Assembly: GCA_020091685.1 (NCBI GenBank)
Contig: CM034594.1
Span: 1,436,403 to 1,500,402, forward strand
Reading direction: 5' to 3'
DNA length: 64,000 bases
DNA from: Lutjanus erythropterus
Taxonomy: Eukaryota; Chordata; Actinopteri; Lutjaniformes; Lutjanidae
Shown here: one piece after another, positions 35,523-48,451 of the stretch
Position numbering within the stretch: position 1 is the stretch's first letter
Layout of the letters: the number at the start of each line of letters is the position of its first letter
Notes under the pieces: generated by a model
Databases searched by the model: none
Seen by the model: only the letters and a program-made list of their open reading frames with translations
Told to the model about the DNA's origin: nothing
Made by a program: the position numbers and the translations under genes

Positions 35523-38500
35523 GACAGCACATCCAGCAGCGCAATGAAAGAGGAGACAAGCGTATATAATGTGAATCTAGCTGTTTGTCACTTTTAACAG
35601 AGACTTTGGTCTGCAGTGTAAACCACTGAATTTTTAAGTAACATTAGCCTTCATGATCAAAAAAAAAAGTTTTTATCACATAAATGCTTTTGTCCATATG
35701 CTTGCTCTCTTTCCCACCTCATCCTGAGGGCTCTCTCCTCCAGGCTTGCAGTGGTTCATACTAGGCTCTAAATCTAACCCACTACTGGTTTTGTGTGCTC
35801 TGTTTCACTTGATGTTGCCCAGTAAGAATCTTAAAAGACACTGGTGTCCTGTATTGACAGGAAGGGGGCAGAGGAGAAAACAGCAAAATCAGATGGGCCA
35901 GTGTAGCTGCAGGATGTATCATTTTTTTGAGGGTCACAAGGCAAAATGAGGAGGCATGGCCGTGGTGACAGCCGTGAAATTCCTACCCTGCCTCTGATTA
36001 TTACTTTATTACTGTTACTCCCCAGGACTTTAATAATCATGTCCTTTTAAATAACTGATCTGCCCCAATTACCTTCACCATCTAACCCCGATTCATCCCT
36101 GCTGTATCTGCTCATGGCACTGATAACAGATTAATACTGACTGACTGAACAACAATCTTGTTTTCAGTTTTTTTTTGTTTGATGACAAAAAAAGAAAGAA
36201 GGAATATTCAGGAATATGAGAATATCAGAGATCACAGTGTTATAATCAAGCTGTTAATAGGCAGTTGTTTCACAGGGAGTTCTTCTGATTTCTAGAAATA
36301 ACCTGACAGTGTTGTTAAACATCTGCTGTTACTGTAGCTGGGAAATTGGGGAAGTTCCACTATTCTGCTCTCGAGGGAGACTGACTCATTGTAAGGAGGT
36401 TTTGAAATGTACTTTTGATTCTATTGGTTTGTTGATTCAGTGGAAAACTGAGTTACAAGACAAGCCTGACAACAGTCTGATTTTTGGAGGGAGGGTTGGA
36501 TACATGAATTTGGCTTCAATTGTCTGTTTTAGTAAGGTTATGTGAAAAAGTCTATCTTTCTCACCAAATGCATTCTGTTTAAATTCTTGAGTGTCAGACT
36601 GCCATTAGTAAAATTAAAGGGTGATTCTTCAAAGTTCTTTTTCCAGGTTTATCGAATAGAAATACCAATTCAGGCTGTTTTAGTAAAATGTTGAACTAAA
36701 TGACACAAAGGGAATCAGGATGGTTGTGGAACTTTAACGTTGTGTTGGGGAATGATAAAACTTGATGGCCACTGGGGGGGATACCTACATGGAATATCTA
36801 GTGGCCAAAGAGTAGCTTTTTGTGGCCATGGGCCGTAGTTAATATCAAACCCAGCAGAAACCTACATTAGATCAGAAAATGTTTTGAGAGGGGCTTTGGA
36901 AAATAAAGTTTGACGTTGAAACATACATACTTCAACCAAAATTTACAAGTTTGGATTTGAATATGAAGGGAACAGTATTCAGAAGATATTAAATGATATA
37001 AAACCCTAAAAAAAAATTAAAATAAAATAAAATAAAATACATACCTCAGTGGATTTAAATAAACCCACTTTGCAGGTCTCCTGACACTGTGTCTTATCTC
37101 AGTAGTAAGAGCAATTACGGAAGCACATCCCCTCTAATTTCCTGTTTGCAGCTGATAACGTATTTGCAGTAGCTAAACTGTGACCTGCCAATGTTGCTCA
37201 CCTCTCAAGTTATGTTTGAAAACTAGTATCTGGTCTGTAGTAAGGAAAACCCAACAAGCTCTCAGTGAAATAACTCCCAAAATAATTCCCTGCGGCACTT
37301 TGCGATTTGAAACCCATTCATTTTTAATGTCAAAGAAATCTTCATGTACCTACCCAAAGTTATTAACTCCAGATTCTGTGATGGTAGGAGTCATAAACAA
37401 TTCTAATACATCCAATAGTTAGTTATAATTTCTGCCCCTTTTGGTAGAATTCTGCTTTTTCAGTCACAGTTGGCAGTGTTTCTCATACACACATATCTCC
37501 TGCAGAAGTATCTGGTTTTGATCAGTAAGAGAGGAAAACAGACGAAAAAAGTCAAAGAAAACATAGTGCCTTACAGCAAAACAATGTGCTTACATTTCTG
37601 GGCAAACTCTCTGACCTTTCATAAAATCACAACTAAAGACTTAAGTTACTTTGAAACCCTCAACAGTCACTTTCAGATCTGAACATATTTTCTCCTGTTT
37701 GACAGGAGCTCATGGTGCCGTCCTACAGTACAGGAAGCCTGGACACTGCAGTTACAACCAAAGTTACTATTTCAAAACAACAACAAAAAAACCCTTTAAA
37801 ATACATTTCAATAAATTAGGTGCAGTGCTAATGTGTTCAGATAATCCATAATCTCCATGCCAAACATTCTCAAGTCCTGTGGCTGGAGGAATTGAAACAA
37901 AAAAATGTGACTTTGACTCAGCTGCTGAATCAAGTAAAGACAACTGTTCACCTCAGATTTAAGAAAGGTGCTGGACAGAGCGGCGGCCTAGACACAAGGA
38001 TACTGTGGGTCATCTTCACAAAGAGCTAGACGACACCCACCCATCCCATACTTAACATTGCTAGCTGAAAAGGACAGTTCAAGTTTTCTTTGCAGCCTAC
38101 AGCCATTAACATCCACCAAAACCGATGACAACTGGAACTTCTTTACTTAAAGTACTCATTGTCTATTATGTTAATATGGAAGAAGGTGTTCTAGCTGTTG
38201 ACTTTGTTTTTTGCATATTATCCAGCCCTATCTACACATTTCCCACATTGCTGTGTTCCACTTCATTGAGGCAGGACATTTATACTTAACCTAAGGATAG
38301 TTTCTACCAAGTGAAAAGATACCATGTGATTAGTGTTGAACACGTGGGCTGCCGTAGCGAGGACCAGTGAACAAGGTTCTGCAAGAGTTGGGCAGTGTCT
38401 TGGGACAAGTAGGTCAGACTATCCTGATGTTGTGACAGATGTTGATGCTGTAAGGGAGGAACCTGAACAAATGAACCGCTGATGTGCCGCACAAAACACA

Positions 38501-39070
38501 CTGAAGTTTTCAGCAGTTCTGAGAATTTGACTGATGTCCTCTGCAGTATTGTCCACTGCAGTATTTCTGCTAAAATTGCAGCCCACCCTCATTTAAAAGA
38601 AACTAAATATTTTATTTATGCTATCCATGTTTATTTATGTTTATGCTCGATGTCACTAACAGACATGCTAGTTCCTCTCCTCTCCTCTGCTCTGTGTTTC
38701 ACTAAGGGCAGGGTTTAAGGCTGGATCATACTCCCAAACAGATGTGTACATCGACAGCTGTGGACACCATGGATGCCTGTTGGTTTTGTTTATACTTCTT
38801 TCTGGAGCCTGCTTGGAGGACACACTCCATACACAGTGGTTCTGCTTCTGTAGAAGCTGTGTGGACAAGTCTGCATGGTTACAACAAATTAGGGGTACGT
38901 GACCATGACTAATGGATTAATTGCCATCAAGAATTTAACAGATCAAAAATTCATTTATTCATAAGGTCTTTTTTGTGTACCATTTCTCTGGAGCTCAAAG
39001 GTTTTCTCATTATTTGGTTGGGTCTGCCTCGTTAGTGTAGAAACTGCAATTACTGCACCACATTTGATAT

Positions 39071-39099
39071 TGTTTTATTTATTTATTTATTTATTTACC
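39071..39099. repeat. (TTTA)n tract
   Basis: Six to seven TTTA units in intergenic DNA. On the minus strand it reads as repeated AATAAA, so it could serve by accident as poly(A) signal for the Kelch gene about 1.3 kb upstream of it in that direction. Confidence 0.7.
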
Positions 39100-40362
39100 A
39101 AAGCCAATTGTTGAATAAGGACAGACGGACAGCGAGAGCTTTATTGTTTTATTATTCTGTTTGTTTGATTTGTTTGTACTTCACATGTCACATAATTAAC
39201 ATGTCACACTGTCACATAATTAATGTTGCGCTAAAATTGCTAAAATAAAACTTAAATCAAGAAAAAGGTGTGGATTTTGTGTTTTATTAACGATGGATTG
39301 TTAATATTTTCAATTACTGGTTAAGAAAATGCACAAAATTTACAAACCTACTATGGGCACACCCTCTGATGACAAAATTTAAGTCACATAGACTTTCACA
39401 GCCTCTCGCGTGCATGTAAAGAGTAATACTGATTTTGCCCCTCCACATACGGAGCAGAGGATAGACAGGTGAAATGAAGATAATGTCTTTCGAGTTGATG
39501 ACAACTGTCATTGTAAACGCAATAAAAAGCTTCCCAAAAAGAGTAATTTTTTGTGATGAACACTTCAATCAATTAATCATGAAAAATAATGGACAGATTA
39601 CTCAGCAGTCAATCAAGAACTGGAAAAGCTTGTCCTATGCCAAAGAGGTGAAACTTTATGACCGGATCACTGAGAAATAAAATAAAGATGGGAAGATTTT
39701 GTAATACATGACTCCTTTAAGTGTTTGTTCAGGTTCAAATGTTCCGTAATATTGTAACTTTCTACATGCAAGTAGTTTTATGAAAAAAAAATTTCCATTC
39801 AAATGCATTTGTATAGCCCTTAACTGCAGCTTTAAATGGCTTTGGAGGCCCACATTAAACAAGAAATTGAATTTAGGCAATTAAAGCGGAACATAATATA
39901 GTCAGAAATGTGCCGGTATCCTTGTGTCTAAACTAAACGCTGCTAAAAAATTCACAGCATTGAAATGGTTTCCAAACAGCCTTAAAAATATCACACCAGC
40001 AAAAAGCTGAAAACAACATTACACTCTACAAAAACAATTAAAAGGCCCTTTTCTCTCTCAAAGGACTTTACTGTTCTGACAAAAAGTGGATTAGGTTACA
40101 TTCAGGTGCATGTTGCCTGACTTTAAACCAGTTTCTGGCTCCACTTGCTCTCTGCCTGTACATTTGACTATCTGTAATAAGATTCTGTCTGCATCCAGTC
40201 CATCGTAGACCTACTCTGTGGCTAAACTCTGTGACTGTATAAAATGGTCTCTTCCTTGTGACTTCATTTGAAGATCGACACTTCATGAGTTCAAGGAGGA
40301 GCAAATTCAAACTCAGTCTGGAGCTCATCTCTGTGACTTCACTAATATTGGTAACTATCGAG

Positions 40363-43300
40363 CTAGTCGGCTGCCTTCTTGCAGTTTTCTTTGGCTAGTC
40401 TCAATCTGGACAGGATGTGTTTCTTAGGGAACTTTAAAGTGGTACAACCAAACTGGCTCACCCCTCCAGTGTCTCCGGGGAGTTTCTCACGTCTCTGGAC
40501 CCAGCTGCGCCAGCCGGGCTTCCAACAGTAAACACTGTCATAGAAGCGTGAGCCGTTCTCCCCACCCAGCACATAAATCCTGCGCTTCCACCTGGCCACA
40601 CCACCTGCCGCAATCCGCCGCGGCAGCCCAGGAAATACCACAGGGCTTGGGGCTCGGTCGCTTCCACCACCCGCACCTCCCCGCTGCTCCGCTGTGACCA
40701 TCACCCCTCCCCCAGTCACCTCCCTCTCTATTCCAGACCCCCGGCCCTCTCTAAAAAACAGCACACGTCCAGTGGCATCCAAAGTCTCCAGGTTGGTGTA
40801 GTTTCCATCCAGGAACTTGGTAGTGTCTCTCATGTAGCCCCCTATGGCACAGACTCCTCCACGCACTGCTACTCCTCCAGCAAGGCAGGTGGCACCAGAG
40901 TCCAGTGCCACACGTGTCCAGCAGTCTGTCAGGGTATGATAAATAAGCACCCCTGAGTGGACCACTGCCCGGTTCTGTTCAAGAGTGGTTCCACCCAGAA
41001 GGTAAAGGCGTCCACGCAATGCTGCGCAGGCAAAGGCGCGCAGAGGGAGTGGTAGCCGAGGCCCCGGAGCCCACTGCAGTGTACTTAGCTCCAGGGTCTC
41101 ACTGGAGTCCAGCAAAGCTGAGCGGTTACTACCACCCAATGCATAGAGAGACTCCCCACAGCCTAGCAGGCCGAGCATAGCCCGGGGCTGGACCATTGAA
41201 GGCCGCTCTATCCACTGGTCCAACACTGCGTCATATTCATGCACAGCTGCAGACACAGAGCCAGTCCGCAGAATTCCCCCCGCCACAAACAGCCGGTCAC
41301 CTACAGCCGTGCAGCCGGGGCTGACCAGTGAGCCCAGCGCCGCCAACTTCTCCCACTTCCCTGTCCGAGGATCAAAGCAGTCCACTGTATAGTCTCTTGC
41401 AGCTAAATTCTCATCCTCCCGAGGTGTCAGGTCCACGCACACAATCTTCTTCTCAAACATGCCCTCCCGTGGTCTCAGAGGTCCCCCAAGGCCCTCACCG
41501 GCAGCGGCAGGCCCCAACTCCTGGCTCAGTCTTCGACTCTCTTCCTGGGACAACAGCCCCGGCCGCAGGTGGTGAAGTAGCGCCGGCATGTGGGCATAGC
41601 GATCCAAGGGTTGATGCTCTGCCCATCGGCGTGCTGCGTCGTAAACCTCCGCCTCCGAGTCCACCCCTAGACGGTCAGAGCTCAGGAGGCTGCCTAAAGT
41701 GCCGTGGTCCAGCAGAAGGAAGTCTTTCTGCCGGGCCACCCGGGGAAAGTGCTGCGCTACGAGCCGCAGGGAGGCACGCAACAGCAGCTGGTCATGGTGA
41801 GAGCGGGCCAGAGAGTACATCCCCAGACAATTATCCACTGAGAGGTGCTCAAATAGAAACCTGCAGAGATTAGCGTAGAGAAAAACAGAGATAGAGAAGA
41901 GAGAGGAGAGGAAATGAGAGGGTTTAAAAGCCTGAAGACAGACACTGGTTTGTCAACTAAAATGTAATTTCAAAGTAAAAATATAGCAACCAGAACTGTC
42001 TAGTGAAAACCACCACGTCCTAACTAGAAATGATCCAAGAAGCGAGCGAGCAAACTAGGGCTGTAACCAACTCAGAATTTTGCCAGATTTGGCTGAGCAT
42101 TCCTTTTTTTTCCAATTCAACACCACACTAAACTTCTATATCAGCCTACATGCTTATGCCTTACTTGTAAGACTCAGATTTTCACAGTCGGAGAAAGTAA
42201 ATGTGTGAGTTCTTCTGTAGCTCAAGTATAAAATCCCACCTCACCATGGAGCATCTCCAGCCACGCTGCTGACGGTGTATCAGCCACTGCAGCACATCAC
42301 CTGCCCTGCACAACCCAGAGCATGTCCCCAGCACTCCATTTCCATTACTATTCCACTTCCACCAAAGTTACTTTTGTGTTTTGTGATGATTTTGAAACAC
42401 TTGTAAAGTCACAGCCTGTCATCCTGTTACACTGCTCTTTGTACAATGAAGCAGCTAAAAAACAAGAACATAAACTTGTTTACCAACCACTCATTACACC
42501 ATCTCTCATCAGGTAACCACCAGTTCATGCTGTAACATGGACTTTTTAAAATAAGTGTGGCTGATAACATGAAATTATATTTATGAAGCCCCTTATTTAC
42601 AATTCCTCATTGAAATATTCTCCCTGAGCATTCTATAGGTGTATTTCTGTTTTATCCTGTTATTGTGAAGCACGCTGACTGACAAAGGAAAAAAAATAAT
42701 ACTGCACAACTTCAAGGATCTCAATCAGCTGAAGGGCCTCTGACTGATGATTTGAATCTTCAACTTTTAGGTGGCTGCCCTCGAGCAAACCTCAGATTGT
42801 ATCAGTTCTTCCCAACACGGATGTCTTAACCTGCTGCGTGCGTCAGCGAACAGGCTCAGTGATGTGTTGCTTCTTTCAAAAAATGCTCAACATGGTTCTA
42901 TTTTTGTGAAATTTTGCTTCACATCCAACCTATTTTCATTTGTCAAAAATCAATCCTGAAGTGTCTGTTGCCCCACCAGTCACAATCAGATTGGACAAAA
43001 ACAGAGTAACATGCGCAAATAAGAAGCAGTGCATCTTCCATGATCTGCAGCGCCCTTTTAAAACAGGATATCTGTGTGTCGGAAGGAAAACTGGTGGCTG
43101 TTGGCAGTTACAAGTTAACTGTCTCCCAAACTACAGTTAAACAAGACGGACTTAAAACTATGTCAATTAAAAAAAAAAAACAACAACTTTGACACTAAAC
43201 TTACTCAGTTGCAGAAGAAGAAACCACAAGTGCACCACTCTTTCATTTCTCAAAGTCTATCTGGACAATTTTCTGTGCTCTACATGTTCAAGTTCACTTG

Positions 43301-44136
43301 CTGTAGGAAGCCGCGTGAGTAAACTTGCTCATCTGTCACTTTCATATACAGCATATTTACCTGGAGCACAGGTCTTGAAGGGGCATAACCTGAAGGCGGT
43401 TGGCAGCCACAAACAGATCCTCAGCTGTGTCCAAAGAGAGCCCTGCCTCACCAGTGTATACAAATTGGATGACAGTCTCCATGACAGACGGTGTCACCTC
43501 CTCTAGCCTGATCTCAGTGAGGCGAGACTCAACCAGAGGGCTAGTGAACATGGCACGAAAGTATGGACTCACAGCTGCCAAAAGGACTCTGAGGAGAGAG
43601 AAGGGTGTAAGACAGACAACTGTATTTCTTACTGTATTTCTGAGCAACAATATTCACGAATGTGTTTTTCTTTTATCAGCTTCTTTGTAGGATGTGGCAG
43701 TCATACCTGTGACACATGAACTTCTTTCCCTCAACAAGTAGAGTAACATCACACAGCTGCTGAGCATCCAAGAGCTGCTTTAATCCTGAGACACACAGCA
43801 GAAAGAGGACGGAGAGACAAAGAGGGAGGCGAGGACAGAGGGATGGATGAGTAAGGGCAAGAATAGAGAAAAACCAGGAGAGAAAAGGCTTGGGAGGACA
43901 GGTGAGTCACACTAACTCTACAAGGACTGGTTTCTTAATTCCCAATACCACCCTCACCAGCCTCATCAGTTTCCTGTCTCACCATGTGTGATGTAGTCTC
44001 CCAGCGGTGTGGTGCTGTCATCAGGGAAGTCCTCCTCTTCCGAGTCGCTGTCTGAGAGAGGTTCTCCTCCTCCCCCATCCCCATCCTGCCACGGCTGGGG
44101 ACGCCAGGTGACTGTGCCCCCCCGCACAGCATTCAT
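40363..44136 (-). CDS. BTB-BACK-Kelch protein, KLHL/KBTBD family, member not identified
   Basis: Probable substrate adaptor for a cullin-3 ubiquitin ligase. Four exons with GT-AG boundaries: 44136-43983, 43785-43707, 43588-43361 and 41860-40363; they sum to 1959 nt, 652 residues, all phases closing. Residues 1-50 are acidic (SDSDSEEEDFPDDS). BTB spans about 53-155 (CDVTLLVEGKKFMCHRVLLA, SPYFRAMFTSPLVES, VIQFVYTGEAGL), BACK about 155-260 (NCLGMYSLARSH, EVYDAARRWAEHQP), and the C-terminal half has double-glycine Kelch strands LFVAGG, LYALGG, LYLLGG, VCAIGG and IYVLGG, ending FGCTTLKFPKKHI. A Gly-rich, less conserved insert lies near residues 530-560. The ATG at 44136 is the first triplet after an acceptor, so the true start may lie upstream. 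I compared it mentally with many human KLHL proteins and found no confident match. Confidence 0.9.
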
Positions 44137-44153
44137 CTGAGGTACAGTATACA

Positions 44154-46385
44154 TACACTGATCAGCCACAACATTAAAACCACTTGTTTAATAGGATAAT
44201 GATGTTGTTGTTGTCAATGTTGTTGTTGCTGTCCCCTTGTTGCCCCAGTAGCCATCTTGTGATATCTGGCACGTAAGTAAGTGTCAAAAGTATAGATATT
44301 TAGATACTTTTAAAATACCACTTTTTAAAAATAATATGGTATCTGTTCATTATAATATGGAAAGTACTTAAGCTAAAAAAAGGAAAGATCTAAGTGCTCA
44401 TTCAAGACCCCAGTTGAGTCTTCATTGTATTGCCTGAAATTTCGCTTGTAGTAAAATCAGACAGTGTTCAGTGACTGTTGCTGTACCGGCACTGTGAGCA
44501 GGTTGTTAATATTTTTTTTTTTTTTACTTTTTTTCTTTTTGCCTTGGCATCAAAACAAGTACTGAGGATTGTTTTTTCTTATACTAGTGTTTTCAAAGTT
44601 GAAAATTCTAGGATCGTGGCAACTCTACACACAAGCCGCAGATCATTAAGTCCTGAAATTTGCGACATGGGGCCTGCATGGTTCCAGCACATCCCACAAT
44701 CATATTGAGATGTGGGGATTTCAAAGGTACGGTCATCACCTTGTCAAGAACAGGCCACCTTCTTCCACTGTTCTGCGACACTCATGTGCCTGTTGTAAGC
44801 ACTTTTGGCAGAGGACAGGAGTCGACACGGGTGCTCTGACTGTTTTGTAGCTATGCATCAAGCTGCAATGCACTATATGTTTGACACATTTCTATGATGG
44901 CCAGCATGAGCTTTTTCAGTAATGTGTGCTGCTGTAGCACTTCTGTGGGATCGGACCAGATGGGCTCACCTTCACAACTCACATTCATCAATGAACCTTG
45001 GGCACCCATGACCCTATTGCTGGTTCACTGATGTTCTGGGACCACTTATATAGTTACTAATCACTGCACATCAGGAACACCCACCAAACCTACGGCTTTA
45101 GAGATGTTTTGAGCCAGTCTAGCCATCACAGTTTGGCCCTTGCTTGCGATTCCTTACACTCCCTGCTTCCAACTAGAGATGAATACATAGCCAGTTTCAC
45201 AGCATGAAATGTGGGTTTGCTCTGCATCAGTGAAAACACTGACATCACAAAAGACATGATGCCATTTGAAATTGGTGAGAGGTTTTCAATATAAAACTCA
45301 GTGAAATGATTTCAGTGTGTGTATCACCACCTTTTGAACATTTTCACCACATTTTAACAAATTCATGATAATACTGATAATGACAGTTTGGGTCACTCTA
45401 AACTTGATATGAAATTTTCACACTAATTCATCTCTACTTCTAACACAACAACTTCAAGAATAGTACAGGCATTATGCAACATGACCCCACACAAATTGCA
45501 TCAGAAACTCTTTCAGCTGTCTCATGAATCTATAATTTACAAAGTGTAATAGTGGAGAGTGTTAAAGAAAATTGGAGATGCCACAATTTCCCATGACTGC
45601 CCATGTTAAAAAAATGATTTATAAATGTCTTCTTGTCTAATGTCCACACAGAGGGTTCAGTGCTGTCCACAATCAACCAGAAAGAGACATGGACATGGAA
45701 ACAGTCCATGTGCAAAACGAAATTCTTTAACTCTCAGATGTGGGTCAAAATGACCTGCTGTAGTGGGTTTATTTTCTTGGAATATCTTTGTAATGAAACC
45801 AAGTTTTACTTAAATTCTCTAAGTTTATGTTAATTATTGCCAACATTTAAGTTAAATGCCAATTTGGCAGTTATACTTGGAAAGTAATATAAAAGTGCTA
45901 TTTTAAAATTTTTAAATTTATGTTAATCATCACTTGCCAGCATTTATATGGATAAGTGCCAAAAGAAGAACCAGGGTATGACTAAGAAAAACATTTGAAC
46001 TAGCACTTGGATCTTTTGGGACTTTTTATACATTGTAGAGGAGACCTTAATGGGTATTTTTCGTAGATTTTCTGCTGTAATGTGTGTGAGGTTCACCGAT
46101 TTTTTTTCTCACAAATACCTGTAGAAAAAAAACCATTAGGATCGTATTCAGGCTTTTCAAAACTTTTCTTTGATACGATTACTTGAACTTTTTTCTTTCA
46201 TTCAAAACTGAGGACACACAATCCATTGAGTTTGACCCACACTTTCGTGTAAAATGTCTGGACAAGAAGTGACTGTTCACTTGCTGCTTCCTGCATCTCA
46301 TCCTTTGACAGGTGCAATTGCAATGAGATGATCAATGTTTTTTCACTTCACCTGAGTGATTTTAATGATAAGACTGATCAATGTA
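44154..46385 (-). mobile_element. decayed Tc1/mariner-like element in the Kelch gene intron
   Basis: Left terminus TACACTGATCAGCCACAACA and, reverse-complemented, right terminus TACATTGATCAGTCTTATCA are matching inverted repeats, both starting at TA as expected for Tc1 insertion. Inner sequence on the minus strand is a damaged transposase region of a very common fish Tc1-like family (for example about 44.74-45.17 kb); frames are broken throughout. A piece between about 45.2 and 46.25 kb does not look like that family and may be an insertion or highly diverged. It fills most of the intron upstream of the exon with the start codon. Confidence 0.7.
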
Positions 46386-46751
46386 AATAAACACTCATAG
46401 CTGGGCCAGAATTGCACTCAGGCGTATGGGTTTTAGACTCTAACCTCTATAGATGAAGGCCTATCTTTAACAGACCGGCCTATGTATTATAGACAGAGGC
46501 CTGTGACAGATATGAGCCAGATAACACTTATCACTGACAAAAATGTTGCTTTCTAGACAACGTTCATGATGCAGCTTAGTTTTAAGGTAAACAAACATTG
46601 TTTGCTGCAGACTCACTCCAGCTCGTTACAGTATGGCATTTTCATTTCAGCAGAAGGATTAACATAATGTCTTTCATAAATACCGTCTGTAACACATAAC
46701 AAACACAAAGCAGGCTGTTGTAGCATGAGGAAGATTTTTAGCTTACAGTAC

Positions 46752-46942
46752 CTTTGCTCTTCTTCTCGTTTCCACCGTGAAGGCTGGTTGGGTCTCACTT
46801 TCAGCAGGAATTGGTGAGGCAGTTTGGGGCAGGCTAACTGTATCCAAGTACCCGCTTATTACCAGAGGCTTGGACAGGCTTTCCTCGCTCCCATCTGGCT
46901 GTCTTTGGTCCTCCGGGGCTCCGCTGAATGGCTCGTCCCGGC
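46752..46942 (-). other. candidate upstream exon of the Kelch gene
   Basis: The minus strand has an acceptor (CTTCTCCACAG) before 46942 and a donor (GCAAAG before GTACTG) after 46752, giving 191 bases. One frame is open for 63 codons and would join in phase with the ATG at 44136 (AAG then ATG). Its composition is coding-like (rich in E, S, P, Q) but it holds no ATG. It may be 5' UTR that happens to be open, or an N-terminal coding exon with its start elsewhere. Confidence 0.45.
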
Positions 46943-47028
46943 CTGTGGAGAAGACGCGTCAGGCTACTCGCTGCTCATCCAGCCCCAAGCACAACATCCC
47001 TACTAACTGACGGACCAAACTAGCTTAC

Positions 47029-47165
47029 AAAGGACCAATACTCCCGCTGTACAAACGCTTCTCTTCCTCGCAAATATCAGTCCACCATGATATAACGTGC
47101 ACCCGTCCAGCTGGGTGGTAAGACAGTGGACAGAGTAGTTTCTAAAGCCTGCAGGGGAGAAATAT
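47029..47165 (-). other. candidate first exon of the Kelch gene
   Basis: A good minus-strand donor (CCTTT before GTAAGC, exon end 47029) lies 86 bases before the acceptor of the candidate second exon. The upstream edge is approximate. The frame that would continue into the next exon is open here too but again without an ATG, so I treat it as untranslated. Confidence 0.35.
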
Positions 47166-47224
47166 AAGACTGAGTTCAGGTTCAGTCGGCCGCACTTGTC
47201 ACGTCTGAACCGGATTACCGCAAC

Positions 47225-47510
47225 GTTAAACTTCCGCTCCTCTGATTGGCTGACCTTTGGCTCGTGACGACTGTTTGGGGAGAGAGCCGTCTTTGTGGTA
47301 CTGTCTTGAAGGGAACCCCAGACCTGTAAAAGATCTCGCGAGAGTTATCACTTTAATTCAAACTGTGACATTCTCTGACCCAACAAAGTATTTTATGTCC
47401 TTAATCCTAACCATATTTTCAATCAAAGCGTCTGTCACATTATAACAAATAACTGATTTGTACAACGTGTACAATTAAGAGCTAACGCGTACAAATCTCG
47501 CGAGAGTTTT
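47225..47510. promoter_or_regulatory. CpG-containing promoter region with ETS, CCAAT and paired TCTCGCGAGA sites
   Basis: On plus, ACTTCCG (47230-47236, ETS-type site on minus) and GATTGG (47244-47249, CCAAT box on minus) lie just upstream of the Kelch gene start. Two perfect copies of the palindrome TCTCGCGAGA are at 47334-47343 and 47496-47505. This 10-mer is a known housekeeping promoter element bound by BANP. The region lies between two divergent genes; the nearer one is the Kelch gene, and sars2 begins about 1 kb further. Confidence 0.6.
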
Positions 47511-48451
47511 GTAAATCAAGAGTTCCTCTCTAAATACGACCCCTTTGTCGTCGCTGGAAAAAAAAAAAAAAATTTCTGCTGATTATTTGACATTGTGTCA
47601 CAATTTTTGCGTAAAATTTCGGCTACATTTTCAAGGCATCATTAAAAAAAAAATCTATCTTTGTTTTATTGTTTCACATTCCGAAATACTAATTTCCGCA
47701 TTCATGGTGCGTTCATGTGCATACGTTCGTTTTTCAGACAGTCCCTGGTTCACGTACTGTTAGATGGCATTAACATATAAGAAAAAGAAAAACTGTAATA
47801 GATAGATTTTGTTTTAGGAATTCGATACGTTGCCCCACAATTTCTCGTAGCAAACATTTTTGGAAATTCTCTTGAGCATATTATTTGGATTTTGATTTGG
47901 AGTCATCATACCAAATAGTTTGTTAACAATAAAGTCAGTGAAGTGTATTTAAAAATATTTTTGATTGATTTGGATAGAAGCCATGTTTTTATTTTTAATA
48001 TTTATTTTTTTTATGGCAAGTTTTATATCCATAAATGCAAATGGCCTGAAAGACATCTACTATTCACTAATTCAACCATGAAATTAAACTGTATTTTGAA
48101 ACACTAAAAGGACAGCTAAGTCAGGAAACAATCGGGACTTTGGTCATTTATGATGTCTACCCATTTACAAACCTCTTTTCCCTGTTCTTTTGTTGTTATG
48201 ATTATTAACTGTGTTCCCTCTAAACCACGTTGCTCCCTAGTTCCGTCAAAATAAAAGAAAAAAAATTATACATTATAATAATATAATAGAACAATACATG
48301 GCTATAATTTATGATAAATGTATTTTAGAATATTTTATTTAAGGGATACCCAAGCATGAATTCAAACGTACAACTTTTGAGGGCGCCAGCACAATTTATG
48401 CTATGGGTTTTTCCTACACCCCATGAATGCAACATTGAGCGCAAGACAGAC
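47511..48451. other. AT-rich spacer and probable sars2 5' UTR
   Basis: No gene is recognised. The last 100 bases before the sars2 ATG are probably its promoter and 5' UTR; an in-frame ATG at 48356 lies there but would add a 32-residue extension unlike a mitochondrial leader. Confidence 0.5.

Larger units (their letters stand above)
34097..40362. other. intergenic region between slc5a2 and the Kelch gene, no gene recognised
   Basis: This covers the upstream side of slc5a2 and the downstream side of the Kelch gene, both on minus. Short open stretches lack family resemblance and splice context. It contains a partial MITE copy (35.33-35.52 kb), an AAAAT array near 37.02-37.04 kb, a TTTA array near 39.07-39.10 kb, and presumably the slc5a2 promoter and Kelch 3' UTR. 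I could not place the latter's poly(A) signal with confidence. Confidence 0.55.

Noticed and set aside
41328..41873. 181-codon plus-strand open frame
   Set aside because: It is antisense to the Kelch exon, proline/serine-rich, and arises from the GC-rich codon use of the real gene.
48356..48451. In-frame ATG 32 codons upstream of the chosen sars2 start
   Set aside because: The extension contains acidic residues and is unlike a mitochondrial leader, whereas MATCMG... begins a basic, acid-poor presequence of usual length.
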